64,000 nucleotides of DNA from assembly GCF_012676905.1 (NCBI RefSeq), contig NZ_CP051428.1, positions 4,895,001-4,959,000 on the forward strand, read 5' to 3'. The position numbers and the translations under genes were made by a program. A model generated the notes under the pieces. The model did no database searches. It was not told where the DNA came from and worked only from the letters and a program-made list of their open reading frames with translations. Each line of letters begins with the position of its first letter. Within the stretch, counting starts at the first letter, position 1. Origin of the DNA: Paenibacillus albicereus. Its GTDB lineage: Bacteria > Bacillota > Bacilli > Paenibacillales > Paenibacillaceae. Of this stretch, positions 53,751 to 62,382 are shown piece by piece.

Positions 53751-54394
53751 GACGTTTTCCAACCTTGGATTCGGAGAATCGCAGCGATGAATTCCAATTC
53801 CGGAATGTTTATTTTGTGCATTTTTATAATGGTTAATTCTAAATATAAAGCCGATACTATCCGTATTTTAAGGTTGAATTGATGCCTCGTGATACGGCAG
53901 ATTGCAATGACGGAACACGGGGACAATTGAGGCAGGAGGAAAGCCAGGGGCCGGAGGCAAGGCCAAGGTCTGGAGGCAAGGCCAAGGTCCGGTGGAAAGC
54001 CAGAGGCAGGAGGCACTAACGGCTCGGAGGCAAGCCGACGGCCACAAGATGACGACGAATCGACCTTATGGACGACGGCCGGGAACTTGGGCAGAAGGGC
54101 GAAATTTGGCTACTCGCACACGAAATCCGCATAAAATGGCGAACAGCGGCGAAAACGAACGGGTAAAACCGCCCATCTGGGCTTTTCTGGTCAGAAACGA
54201 GCACAAAAAGAGGGAGAGGTTGGTTGAAAAACGAACATTATTCATAACCCCTATGTTAATAATCCGGAATATCCGCGTATGGAAACATCGTTTGAAACGA
54301 AATTCGAATCTTTGCCTCTCCCTCCCGAACGATCTTAGCCCGCCGGTCCGCAGCACCAGCGCCGTTTGCCGAGTCCTCGGCGCCATACGAATTC
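53751..54394. other. Intergenic region without a supported gene
   Basis: It includes an AT-rich stretch (53761-53890) and a degenerate 20-bp direct repeat of the form GGAGGCAAGGCCAAGGTC near 53950-53996. No promoter-gene pair was recognised. Confidence 0.5.
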
Positions 54395-54443
54395 AAAAAA
54401 AGACAAGCTCCGCCGCGCTGCTGACGCAGCCGGGGAGCTTGTC
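54395..54443 (-). terminator. Terminator of the csbD gene
   Basis: Stem GACAAGCTCC/GGAGCTTGTC with a GC-rich inner part; T7 follows on the minus strand. Confidence 0.78.
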
Positions 54444-54455
54444 CGATATCGCATG

Positions 54456-54501
54456 TCAAGGATGGCTCTTCTGCCGAGACCGACAGGCGAGCCATCCTTG
54501 A
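54456..54501. other. Second hairpin downstream of csbD
   Basis: Perfect 13-bp arms TCAAGGATGGCTC and GAGCCATCCTTGA around a 20-base loop, next to the terminator. It may form a structured 3' end of the csbD transcript. Confidence 0.6.
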
Positions 54502-54578
54502 CGCTTGTGCATCTTCTGTGCCGTTTGTTGAACAAGACGTAATCGTGAGTGCTTGCCGATGGTCGGCCGACCGCCGCT

Positions 54579-54752
54579 TTAGTGGCGATCCTTGAACTCG
54601 CCGACTTTCTCCTGCACTTCGCCCTTCGCCTTGTCGACTTTGCCCTCCGCCTGCAGGCGACGGTTGTCCGTAGCGTTGCCCCATTGATCCTTAGCCTCGC
54701 CCTTCACCTTGTTGACGGCGCCTTTGACTTTGTCGCTGAGTCCTTCTGCCAT
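54579..54752 (-). CDS. csbD: CsbD-family stress protein
   Basis: A 57-aa hydrophilic protein of the CsbD family: SDKVKGAVNKVKGEAKDQWG in the first half and QAEGKVDKAKGEVQEKVGEF in the second. CsbD proteins are general-stress proteins of unknown biochemical role. A SigB-like promoter lies 50 bp upstream, as in B. subtilis. AAAAGGAGCG precedes ATG 54752; the open frame upstream is shadow. Confidence 0.9.
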   Translation of the reverse strand: MAEGLSDKVKGAVNKVKGEAKDQWGNATDNRRLQAEGKVDKAKGEVQEKVGEFKDRH

Positions 54753-54802
54753 GTCCGATCGCTCCTTTTGGGGATGTAGTGGCGTTGCTGTTCTAGTTCT
54801 TC

Positions 54803-54828
54803 TTACCCGATCCCCAAGCGGAATAAAC
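54803..54828 (-). promoter_or_regulatory. SigB-like promoter of csbD
   Basis: Minus-strand GTTTAT (54828-54823), 14-bp spacer, GGGTAA (54808-54803), matching the SigB consensus GTTTAA-N13-15-GGGTAT at 10 of 12 positions. Confidence 0.7.
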
Positions 54829-54882
54829 GAAGCCCGCACAGAGAGGGCGTCCGCCGGCATCGGACGCGGCGACGACAGAAGA

Positions 54883-54926
54883 CGAAAAAGCCGCGCGGCA
54901 GGAATCGGAATTCCTGTCCGCGCGGC
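54883..54926 (-). terminator. Terminator of the ndh operon
   Basis: Stem AGCCGCGCGG with its complement and an inner GGAA/TTCC pairing; T5 follows on the minus strand. It lies about 25 bases past the ndh stop codon. Confidence 0.82.
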
Positions 54927-54948
54927 TGCGCGTTCTTGCCGGGAAAGC

Positions 54949-56127
54949 TTAGTAGGCCAGAGAGAACAGGCCGTTGATGTGCGACAGGTAGCGGATGTTG
55001 GAGGCTTCCTTCATCAGCGTCGCCGGCAGGCCCTTGAGACGGGTCTGGTTGCCGCCGATCGTGCCGATCGCGTCCTTGCGGCCGAGCGAGCCCAGCGTGC
55101 CGGAGAATACCGGCTGGAACGTATCGAGCGTGTACCCGTTGAAGTACGCATGCAGGTTGTAACCGATGAGCTCGCCCATCTGCCAAGCCAGCTGAGCCGT
55201 CGGAGGGAACGGACGGCCTTCCGGACCCATGACGACGGCGCTGTCGCCGGCGATGAACACATCCGGGTGGGACGTCGACTGCAGGCCTTCCGTTACCGTC
55301 GCGCGGCCGCGGTTTACTTCAATGCCGCAGTTCGCTACGACAGCCGTGCCTTGCACGCCGCCGGTCCAGATGACGGTGCTCGACTCGATCGTGCTGCCGT
55401 CCTTGAGGGAAACGGTCTTGCCCTTCATCTCGGTGATCGGCAGGCCCGTCTTGAAGACGACGCCGCGCTTCTCGAGGGAAGCCGTCGCGCGCTCGACCAG
55501 CTCGGCCGGGAAGCCCGGGAGGATCGTCGGAGCGGCTTCGACGCAGTATAGGGATACGTCGTCATAGCTGATGCCGTGCTGCTTGACGAGGCCCGGCAGC
55601 ATGTCGGCGAACTCGCCGACGAGCTCGATGCCCGTCAGGCCGCCGCCGCCGACGACGACGGTCAGGTCGGCCTTGTCGCCGGATTGCTTGTACTTCGCCA
55701 CGGAAGCTTCGACATGGGCCTTCAGCTTGTTGGCGTCAGCGACGGATTTCAGCGTGAAGCTGTGCTCCTGCAGGCCCGGGATGCCGAAGAAGGCCGTCTC
55801 GGTGCCGAGGGCGATGACGAGCGCGTCATACGTCAGGGTCGTGCCCGTGCCGAGCTTGACGGTCTTTTCGTCCGGCTTGATCTCGGTTACTTCGCCGATC
55901 TTGAGGTCGATGTCCTTGCCGCGCAGCAGCTTGTCGAGCGGCAGCGCGACGTTGCCCTCGGACAGGTTGCCGACGGCCAGACGGTGCAGCTCGGTGATGA
56001 TTTGGTGCGCGTTGATGCGGTTGACGACTGTAATCTGGGCTTGTGCCGGCGTGAAGTGCTTGCGCGCTGTCGTAGCGGCCAGAAGTCCGCCGTAGCCGCC
56101 GCCCAGAATGAGAATATGCTTGGCCAT
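54949..56127 (-). CDS. ndh: Type II NADH dehydrogenase
   Basis: A 392-aa single-subunit NADH:quinone oxidoreductase that passes electrons from NADH to menaquinone at the inner membrane face without pumping protons. The FAD site is ILILGGGYGGLLAA, the NADH site VVVGGGGLTGIELVGE, and the late FAD segment VFIAGDSAVV. GGAGG sits six bases before the Met at 56127; the Met two codons earlier is too close. It is downstream of a DUF1641 gene as in the B. subtilis yjlC-ndh operon, and a Rex-like site precedes the operon. Confidence 0.93.
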   Translation of the reverse strand: MAKHILILGGGYGGLLAATTARKHFTPAQAQITVVNRINAHQIITELHRLAVGNLSEGNVALPLDKLLRGKDIDLKIGEVTEIKPDEKTVKLGTGTTLTYDALVIALGTETAFFGIPGLQEHSFTLKSVADANKLKAHVEASVAKYKQSGDKADLTVVVGGGGLTGIELVGEFADMLPGLVKQHGISYDDVSLYCVEAAPTILPGFPAELVERATASLEKRGVVFKTGLPITEMKGKTVSLKDGSTIESSTVIWTGGVQGTAVVANCGIEVNRGRATVTEGLQSTSHPDVFIAGDSAVVMGPEGRPFPPTAQLAWQMGELIGYNLHAYFNGYTLDTFQPVFSGTLGSLGRKDAIGTIGGNQTRLKGLPATLMKEASNIRYLSHINGLFSLAY

Positions 56128-56181
56128 GTTCATCCTCCGTTCACGTTCTATCGGCCTCCGCGCGGGAGGACGGGATTCGTG

Positions 56182-56619
56182 CTAGTTCTTCTGCTTTTCC
56201 TTTTCGCCGAGCGCTTCGAGGAAAGCCTGCGTGAAGCGCAGCGTACGCTGCACGTTCGGATCCTTGAGCATGCGGAGCATGCCGAACAGGCCGACCGTGC
56301 TGGACTCGTTGGCCGCATGGTCGCCCGCCTCGATAGCGGCTTGAGCGACCGTTTTTGTCTTGTCGACGATCGGCTTGACCATCTCGCCGAGGCCGCCGCC
56401 GAAGTCGCTCAGCAGCACCTTGTCGGTCGCGAGGGACTTGGCTACGTCGTAGGAGCTGGTCATGAGGGTCACGATTTCGGCCAGCTTCGGAAGATTGTCG
56501 ACGAGCACCGTAAGGGACTGCTGCACTTCCGGCTTCATGAGCTGGTCGAGGATGTCGCGCTGCTGCACGGAGGCCGGCTCTTGCGTCGCCACCGCTGGAG
56601 TGGTTTGGTTGTCGGACAT
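56182..56619 (-). CDS. yjlC: DUF1641 protein (YjlC-like), first gene of the ndh operon
   Basis: A 145-aa protein with the DUF1641 core: LDQLMKPEVQQSLTVLVDNL, then GMLRMLKDPNVQRTLRFTQA near the C-terminus. DUF1641 proteins accompany formate dehydrogenases and NADH dehydrogenases; the function is unknown, perhaps assembly or partner docking. AAAGGAGGAAG precedes ATG 56619. It lies 54 bases upstream of ndh. Confidence 0.85.
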   Translation of the reverse strand: MSDNQTTPAVATQEPASVQQRDILDQLMKPEVQQSLTVLVDNLPKLAEIVTLMTSSYDVAKSLATDKVLLSDFGGGLGEMVKPIVDKTKTVAQAAIEAGDHAANESSTVGLFGMLRMLKDPNVQRTLRFTQAFLEALGEKEKQKN

Positions 56620-57136
56620 GAAAAATACTTCCTCCTTTACTCTGGAAATGCGGTTCCGCCCCCATGCGGCCGCGGGACGGCCGGTCGGGGAGGCAATTCG
56701 CTTCGCTTCGGGATGCGGCAGGACGGCGGGCGCGGACGGCTTTGTACCAAATTTCACAAAACAAGGCGCCATGCGCCGAATCGCCTGCTGCACCCGGCCG
56801 CGAACGACGAGGGTCGGTCGCTTTCCCGGTCTTTGCGTTGTCGGCCCGTAGACGGCCCGGAACTTCTACACGTAAGTTTACAACTTAAACGTCGGAACTG
56901 CAAAAGAAAATTGAGGATTCCTTCGACAGAATTTGCATGCCGAGCTCCTTTTATGCGCCCCCGCAGAAGCTATCCGGATAAATGGGGCCATTTCCCGGCG
57001 GACGGCAGATTTGCGCGAGGCGGCTGACGGCGCGGACACGGCTCGAGGCCGCTTGTTAAATTAACGGGCCGTCATGCGTAACTTTCAGGGAATGTAGACA
57101 TCTAAATAACATAAGGAACGAGGAGGCGGATCATTC
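56620..57136. other. Divergent intergenic region upstream of the ndh operon
   Basis: It holds the Rex-like site at 56742-56759 and the palindrome TAAGTT-TAC-AACTTA at 56873-56887. No other gene was seen. Confidence 0.5.
56742..56759. promoter_or_regulatory. Rex-like operator upstream of yjlC-ndh
   Basis: TTGTACCAAATTTCACAA fits the 18-bp Rex consensus TTGTGAANNNNTTCACAA, with the right half perfect and the left half 4 of 7. Rex represses ndh according to the NADH/NAD ratio in B. subtilis. It lies about 120 bp upstream of the yjlC start. Confidence 0.55.
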
Positions 57137-58051
57137 ATGGGAGGAACGAATGTATGGGATGCGGAGTGGGAGGTGGACGAGGAGCAGGCGCGGACGCTGA
57201 TCGGCAAACAATTCCCTCAGCTGTCATCGAAGCAAGTGAAGCGTTTGGACTCGGGCTGGGACAATACGGTTTTTCTCATCGGAGATGAGTACGTGTTCCG
57301 GTTTCCAAGAAGAACGTTTGCAATTGGCACGATTCGTACCGAAGGGAGGCTGCTGCCGGAGCTGGAGCCCTTTATGACCCTCCCTTATCCAATACCGTTG
57401 TTTTACGGCGAAGCAAGCGACGAATACCCGGCGCCATTTCTTGGCTATGCCTACGTGCCAGGAGATTTCCCCATCGGTTTGACGGAAGAACGCCGGGCTT
57501 TGTCGGCAGAGAAGCTGGCGAAATTTTTGCGCAGATTGCATGAGTTTCCCGTGCAGGCGGCGCTGAAGGGCGGTGTTAAGCAAGATCATCGGAACTTGAC
57601 GGACATAGCGTCGCGCAAAGTGCAAATGACGGGATTTCTATCGAAGGTGGTTGACCACTTGTCGCCGGAGGAGTCCGGCGCGATCGAAACGTATATGGGC
57701 AGGCTGCAAAAGGACCGTGTCGAGGCGGTGAATGTACTGCTGCATGGCGATCTTCATTTCAAAAATATACTTGTGAACGAGAACGGGATCGTTTCCGGCA
57801 TCATTGATTGGGGCGATCTGAGCGTAGGCCATCCGGCATGCGATTTGAGCGTTGCGTATAGCTTTTTGCCGCCTTTCGCTCGCGGCGCGTTTTTCGAAAC
57901 GTACGGAGGAGCGGACGAGGAAACGAAGCTGCTGGCACGCCTGATCGCGGTATACATCCCCATCCTGATCTTGATGCAAGCAGTCGATGACGGAAATGAA
58001 GCGATTGCGGCAGAGGCGAAATTCAACATCATGCGGGCCTTGTCGGATTAG
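57137..58051 (+). CDS. APH-fold phosphotransferase family protein
   Basis: A 304-aa protein of the aminoglycoside phosphotransferase fold. The catalytic loop is VLLHGDLHFKNIL, the metal segment GIIDWGDLSVGHPACDLS, and the N-lobe includes LDSGWDNTVFLIGDEYVFRF. It is more AT-rich than most neighbours, so it may be horizontally acquired. The substrate is unknown; homologues range from macrolide or aminoglycoside kinases to metabolite kinases. GAGGAGGCGG precedes the ATG. Confidence 0.82.
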   Translation: MGGTNVWDAEWEVDEEQARTLIGKQFPQLSSKQVKRLDSGWDNTVFLIGDEYVFRFPRRTFAIGTIRTEGRLLPELEPFMTLPYPIPLFYGEASDEYPAPFLGYAYVPGDFPIGLTEERRALSAEKLAKFLRRLHEFPVQAALKGGVKQDHRNLTDIASRKVQMTGFLSKVVDHLSPEESGAIETYMGRLQKDRVEAVNVLLHGDLHFKNILVNENGIVSGIIDWGDLSVGHPACDLSVAYSFLPPFARGAFFETYGGADEETKLLARLIAVYIPILILMQAVDDGNEAIAAEAKFNIMRALSD

Positions 58052-58137
58052 GCTCATGAAATGCCGCTTTATGTTGAGGAACACCGCCTTTCAACGACTT
58101 CGGGTCAAAGATCAACATTAGAATTCAACCTAGCCAT

Positions 58138-58178
58138 TAAAAAAAGCGCATGGAACCGCCGGAGCGGTTCCATGCGCT
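58138..58178 (-). terminator. Terminator of the ParM-like operon
   Basis: Perfect 15-bp arms AGCGCATGGAACCGC and GCGGTTCCATGCGCT with a 4-base loop; T7 follows on the minus strand. Confidence 0.88.
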
Positions 58179-58231
58179 AAAACCATAGGCGAGCCGGCGA
58201 AGCCGGCTCCTGGTCGGAGAACAGCCGGCTG

Positions 58232-58714
58232 CTACATCCAACTGTCGATATCGTCATCGTCGATATCGTCTCCCTCAAGATCGACGCCGGTACTCGCGGC
58301 GCCAGCCACGTCGCCTTCCCCGCCATCATCTTCAGCGTCAGCGTAGCGATTTTGCTCGATCTCAACCTCAGCGGCCGCAGCCGCCTCGCCCGCGGCGGCC
58401 GACGCTTCGCCGGCCGCCGCGACCTCGTCCGCTGCCACAGCGGCTTCGCGCACCGCCTCCGGCTGCGCCGTCGCACCTGCGGCGGCGACCAGCGCCGCAG
58501 CGCCGCCCGCCGTTCCGGCCACGAGGATGCCCCTCTCGGCCGGAATGAACAATTGCAGATTCCGCACGCCGTTCGCGCGGATCTCGTTTTCAACCAGGTA
58601 ACGGATCGAGTCCATCAGGTTCGACTGGCCGTTGATCCAGTCCATCACCTCGGGCGACTCGTTCTTTTTCGTCTTCAGGCTGATATTCTCTCCGGGCTGC
58701 TTGATCTTCTTCAC
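58232..58714 (-). CDS. Putative ParR-like partner of the ParM-like protein
   Basis: A 160-aa protein. Residues 1-58 look like a small helical DNA-binding module (PEVMDWINGQSNLMDSIRYL, then VENEIRANGVRNLQLF), of the type found behind chromosomal ParM-like genes. Residues 65-125 are Ala/Glu-rich, and the last 35 are highly acidic (EGDDIDDDDIDSW). Acidic disordered tails can bind actin-like filaments, as in plasmid ParR. GTG start at 58714 with GGTGAGG upstream. It lies 46 bases after the actin-like gene. The ParR role is inferred. Confidence 0.6.
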   Translation of the reverse strand: MKKIKQPGENISLKTKKNESPEVMDWINGQSNLMDSIRYLVENEIRANGVRNLQLFIPAERGILVAGTAGGAAALVAAAGATAQPEAVREAAVAADEVAAAGEASAAAGEAAAAAEVEIEQNRYADAEDDGGEGDVAGAASTGVDLEGDDIDDDDIDSWM

Positions 58715-58760
58715 CCGGCCTCACCCCCTGTGCGCCTTCGCCTGCTGTCTTGTCCCGGCC

Positions 58761-59963
58761 TCAGGCCGGCTGCTTCGGGCCCTTGGCCTTGAGCGCCTCG
58801 AAAATCTTGCCCCGCACGAAGGCGTCAAGCCCCTCGGCGTTCATCGTCACCGCATGTTCGGCCGGGATGTAGAGCAGCTTGATCTCGCGCTCCTCGCACA
58901 GCTCCTGGAGCATCGGCTGCAGGATCGGCTTCATGAGGACGCTGCCCCCGCCGTACACGCAGATGACGTCGATCTCGTTGCGCGCCTTGGTCAGCTGCTT
59001 GCGCAGGTTCTGCACGATGTGGCGGGCTTGTCCCTCCAGCGGGCGGCGCAGCGTCTGGATCGCGCGGCTGTGGTACTTGTGCTGCGGGTTCTTGATGACG
59101 TCGCTGAAAAACTGGCGAGGGCTGTCCGGCAGATGCACGAGGCGGTTGAAGTCGTCGAGCGCCTCCTCGATGGCGTAGCCGGCGCCGTGATGGCTGCCGT
59201 GCACGAACTGGCGCAGGAACTTGTTGCCCTCGGTGATCGGATATTCCGTCGATCCGTCGCCGATGTCCGTGTGCAGCACGCGCTTGTCCTTGAAATACGA
59301 GCCGTTGAACTTGGAGCCCAGCTCATACGCTTCCACGAACTCGGCGAAGATGTCGCCGGAGCGCCATGCGCCTTCGCGGTCCTTCTGCAGGGCGAACACG
59401 ACCGGCGTCGCTTCCGGAATCGCCTTGACATAGTCGAAGACGATGCTGACCGGCACTCGCATCTTGTTGAGATGGACGGTGACGCGGTGCGTGCCTTCGG
59501 TGAACTTGGCTTCGAACTTGGCGGCGTTCTCGTCGGTATGCTGCGTGACCGGCAGCGCCGTCGCCATGTCGACCGTCACTTCGATCGGCTCGCTCGGCAC
59601 GCCCTTGGCTTCGTCGTAGGCGCGCTGGACCGCGACCGCCGCCACTTGCGCGAGCGTGTTGATGATCGGCAGATCCATGTCGGCCTTGTTGTCGATGCCG
59701 ATCTGCAGGTTCTCCAGCAGCTCGCCGCTCATCAGGGCGAACTTGCCGATATAGTACATGCCCGGACGCGCCGCCGGGGAATCGATCGTGACGATCAGCT
59801 GGTCCTGCAGGTTGCGGATGAAGCTCTCCGGCGGCAGCTCGTCGCTCCACGGAAGCTTGTCCACCCGGCAGCAGACGTTCGGCTGGCGGATCATCTTGCC
59901 GTCGACGAACAGGTCATGCTCGCTGTTGCCGTTGTCGTTGCCTACCTGAAAATGTACCTTCAT
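58761..59963 (-). CDS. ParM/StbA-family actin-like ATPase
   Basis: A 400-aa actin-fold protein. The first phosphate loop is probably VGNDNGNS near residue 7, the second DIGDGSTEYP (near 240), and a GGGSVLMKP segment near 350 fits the adenosine motif. ParM-type proteins form filaments that push DNA copies apart. This one is chromosomal or on a large replicon and far from recognisable plasmid genes. CGAGGAGGAACC precedes ATG 59963. It is followed by a small gene with a ParR-like N-terminus and acidic tail. Confidence 0.82.
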   Translation of the reverse strand: MKVHFQVGNDNGNSEHDLFVDGKMIRQPNVCCRVDKLPWSDELPPESFIRNLQDQLIVTIDSPAARPGMYYIGKFALMSGELLENLQIGIDNKADMDLPIINTLAQVAAVAVQRAYDEAKGVPSEPIEVTVDMATALPVTQHTDENAAKFEAKFTEGTHRVTVHLNKMRVPVSIVFDYVKAIPEATPVVFALQKDREGAWRSGDIFAEFVEAYELGSKFNGSYFKDKRVLHTDIGDGSTEYPITEGNKFLRQFVHGSHHGAGYAIEEALDDFNRLVHLPDSPRQFFSDVIKNPQHKYHSRAIQTLRRPLEGQARHIVQNLRKQLTKARNEIDVICVYGGGSVLMKPILQPMLQELCEEREIKLLYIPAEHAVTMNAEGLDAFVRGKIFEALKAKGPKQPA

Positions 59964-60161
59964 GTTTCGGTTCCTCCTCGTCTCTCGGCTCGGGAGAGCG
60001 GATGCTGGCCGGCCTGGGCCGGTCGGACGCGGGCGCGCCTTCGAATCCGGCCAGGCGGTATTGCCTGGTAATATCATTCGACAGGGGCGGCGGTTTTCCT
60101 TCCGTAGTCCGGCAAGTTCACATCTTGTTCCCCATTCAGGGGAATATTTCCTGGGCAATGG

Positions 60162-60416
60162 TCATGGCTGTCCGCGCTGCCGGGCCTTGTCCGCCAGCAG
60201 CCAGCCGGCCGCGAACAGTACGGCTATCGCCGCTCCCAGCACCGTCTTGAGCGCGGCTGTTCCGTTCAGGAGGAGCAACTGGAGCAGCACGAGCGCGACG
60301 AGTCCGGCGTTTTCCTTGCGCAAGCGTCGGAACGTGCCTTTGCGCATGCGGTAGACCAATACCCCGGCGACCAAAGCATAGATGAGAAAGAACAGCGATG
60401 CGGCAAGCGTTTCCAT
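60162..60416 (-). CDS. Small membrane protein of unknown function
   Basis: An 84-aa protein with two or three membrane segments (residues 4-21, 38-56, 59-75) separated by a basic loop RMRKGTFRRLRKEN. GGAAGGGGG lies about six bases before the ATG. Not recognised; the upstream ORF on the same strand is 150 bases away. Confidence 0.55.
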   Translation of the reverse strand: METLAASLFFLIYALVAGVLVYRMRKGTFRRLRKENAGLVALVLLQLLLLNGTAALKTVLGAAIAVLFAAGWLLADKARQRGQP

Positions 60417-60565
60417 CGGCTTCCCCCTTCCGAGACGAAAGCAGGCGAACGGCGGTCAAGCGCTTCTTTTCGCCTGCGGATGCCGGGCATCGAGGTACAG
60501 GCATACCCAGTGTAACCCAGTCCCCGTGTCGAAGTAAGGGGAAACCTGCCCGCGCGCGGCGGGGT

Positions 60566-60871
60566 TTATTTTTCCTCGACGATGACGGTGGCGTTGTAGA
60601 TCACGATGCGCTTGCCGTTCAAGTCGAACAGCACCTTGTTGCCGAACTCCGTATCCTGAATGTCGATCCGTCCGTCATACTGCTGCAGCAGATTGCCCCC
60701 CTGGTCGTAGACCTTGACCGTCCGCTCCAGGCCGCCGGCATTGTTCGACTTCCAGGTCTTCAGCTGCCTGGACCCGCCCTCCGTGCTCAAATACCATGCG
60801 GTGCAGCCTCCGATCACGGCGAGCAGGGCGAGCGTTGCCGCCAGCCATATCCAGCGTCCGCGTTTTTTCAT
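60566..60871 (-). CDS. Small exported or membrane-anchored protein, DUF5052-like
   Basis: A 101-aa protein with an N-terminal membrane segment (residues 8-25, ending GGCTAWYL, so a lipobox-like GGC is possible) and a beta-rich domain (GLERTVKVYDQGGNLLQQYD, then FDLNGKRIVIYNATVIVEEK). This pattern resembles DUF5052 proteins of Gram-positive bacteria, recalled from memory. AAGGAGGAG precedes the ATG. Confidence 0.6.
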   Translation of the reverse strand: MKKRGRWIWLAATLALLAVIGGCTAWYLSTEGGSRQLKTWKSNNAGGLERTVKVYDQGGNLLQQYDGRIDIQDTEFGNKVLFDLNGKRIVIYNATVIVEEK

Positions 60872-61019
60872 CGTTTCTCCTCCTTTTCGCGTTTCGTTTG
60901 CCTAGGGTTGGGTACGCGCCGCAAGCCCGTCCGGCTTCGTTTCTTTCTCTGGTTCAACCGCTCCGGGCAGCGGTTATCCCATAGGTACCAAGACCGACAC
61001 GACCCGGGAGGAACCCAAC

Positions 61020-62312
61020 ATGGAAAAGAAGACCGCAACCCGCAAGCTGTTTGACGGAACGCTCTACTGGCCCTCGACGCTGACGCCCTCGGACGGACTG
61101 GACGCCCATCCTTCCTTGCGGGAAAAGGTCGTCACCCGGGTCGCGATCATCGGCGGCGGCATGACCGGCGCCATCCTGGCCGCCTCGCTCACGCGTGCCG
61201 GCATCCCTTCGGTCATCCTCGAAAGCGGCCGCGCCGCCTCCGCGAGCACGGCCGCGAGCACGGGCCTGCTGCAGTTTTCCAACGACATCATGCTGTGCGA
61301 GCTGGCCGAGAGGATCGGCGAGGCGCAGGCGGTCGGCTTCTACGAGCAATGCCGCCAGTCGGTCGCGATGCTCGGCCTGCTCGCGGAGGCGGCCGGGTCC
61401 AAGGGAGCCGCTCTCCAGCCCGCGACGAGCCTGTACGCCGCCTCCTCGGACGAGGACGAGAAGCGGCTGCTGTGCGAATACAAGCTGCTGGAGCGCAATG
61501 GCTTCCCCGTCTCCTGGGGGATGCCGAAGTCCGTTCCCGCCAGCCTCTCCGCCTATAAGCCGGTCGCGATGACCGCCTACGGCGACGCGCTCGCCAATCC
61601 GCCCCTCCTGGCGCGCACTCTGCTGCGCGCTGCTGTCGCCGGCGGCTGCTCTCTCTATGAGAACTCGCCGGTGCGCGAGGTCAAGCGGCGCGGCGGCAAA
61701 TGGACGATCCTCGCCGGAGAAGGCGAGGTGACCGCCTCGCATGTCGTCGTCGCCACCGGCTATGTGCCGGGAGTCGCGGCGGCGGCGCAGCTGAAGCCGA
61801 TCCTGCGCCGCACGTATGCGCTGGCGACGCAGCCGGGCAGCGTGCCGGCGGACTTTCCGGCGGACACGATGCTGTGGGAGACAGCGCGTCCGTACTTCTA
61901 CTTCCGCACGACGCCGGACGGGCGCATCGTGGCCGGCGGGCTGGACGAGGACCGTCCGGACCCGACCGGCGACGAGACGTTCCTCGCCGACCGCTCCGCG
62001 ATGCTGATCGCAGACCTGAGCCGCTATTTCCCCAATGCGGAATTCCGGGCGGACTACGCGTGGTGCGGCATGTTCGGCGAATCGGCGGACGACCTGCCCT
62101 TCATCGGCGAGGATCGCGAGCAGCCGGGCCTGTTCCACGCGCTCGGCTGCGGCGGCAACGGCACCGTCTACAGCACGCTCGCGGCCCGCATGCTGCTGGC
62201 GTCGATCGCCGGCGAGAAGCATCCGCTGGCCTCCCTGCTCGACCCGCGCCGGGATGCGGCTTCCAGCGGCAGCCCTTCCAGCGCTCCTGCAACCCGCACA
62301 CGGCTCGCTTGA
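61020..62312 (+). CDS. FAD-dependent oxidoreductase (DAO/PuuB type)
   Basis: A 430-aa FAD-dependent amine or amino-acid oxidase-like protein. The FAD-binding motif is VAIIGGGMTGAILAASL near residues 41-57, followed by VILESGRAASASTAASTG. The C-terminal DAO region contains WCGMFGESADDLPFIGED and LGCGGNGTVYSTLAARML. Relatives include gamma-glutamylputrescine oxidase; the substrate is unknown. GGGAGGAAC lies about six bases before the ATG. A weak SigB-like sequence (GTTTCG-13-GGGTAC) lies at 60891-60915. A terminator follows the gene. Confidence 0.87.
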   Translation: MEKKTATRKLFDGTLYWPSTLTPSDGLDAHPSLREKVVTRVAIIGGGMTGAILAASLTRAGIPSVILESGRAASASTAASTGLLQFSNDIMLCELAERIGEAQAVGFYEQCRQSVAMLGLLAEAAGSKGAALQPATSLYAASSDEDEKRLLCEYKLLERNGFPVSWGMPKSVPASLSAYKPVAMTAYGDALANPPLLARTLLRAAVAGGCSLYENSPVREVKRRGGKWTILAGEGEVTASHVVVATGYVPGVAAAAQLKPILRRTYALATQPGSVPADFPADTMLWETARPYFYFRTTPDGRIVAGGLDEDRPDPTGDETFLADRSAMLIADLSRYFPNAEFRADYAWCGMFGESADDLPFIGEDREQPGLFHALGCGGNGTVYSTLAARMLLASIAGEKHPLASLLDPRRDAASSGSPSSAPATRTRLA

Positions 62313-62341
62313 GACGACGCGCCATCCGCTCCTCCTTGCCA

Positions 62342-62382
62342 GGCGAAAGGGATCGATCTGGATCGGTCCCTTTCGCCTTTTC
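62342..62382 (+). terminator. Terminator of the FAD oxidoreductase gene
   Basis: Stem GGCGAAAGGGATCGAT with its near complement and a 4-base loop, followed by TTTTCTT on the plus strand. Confidence 0.82.
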
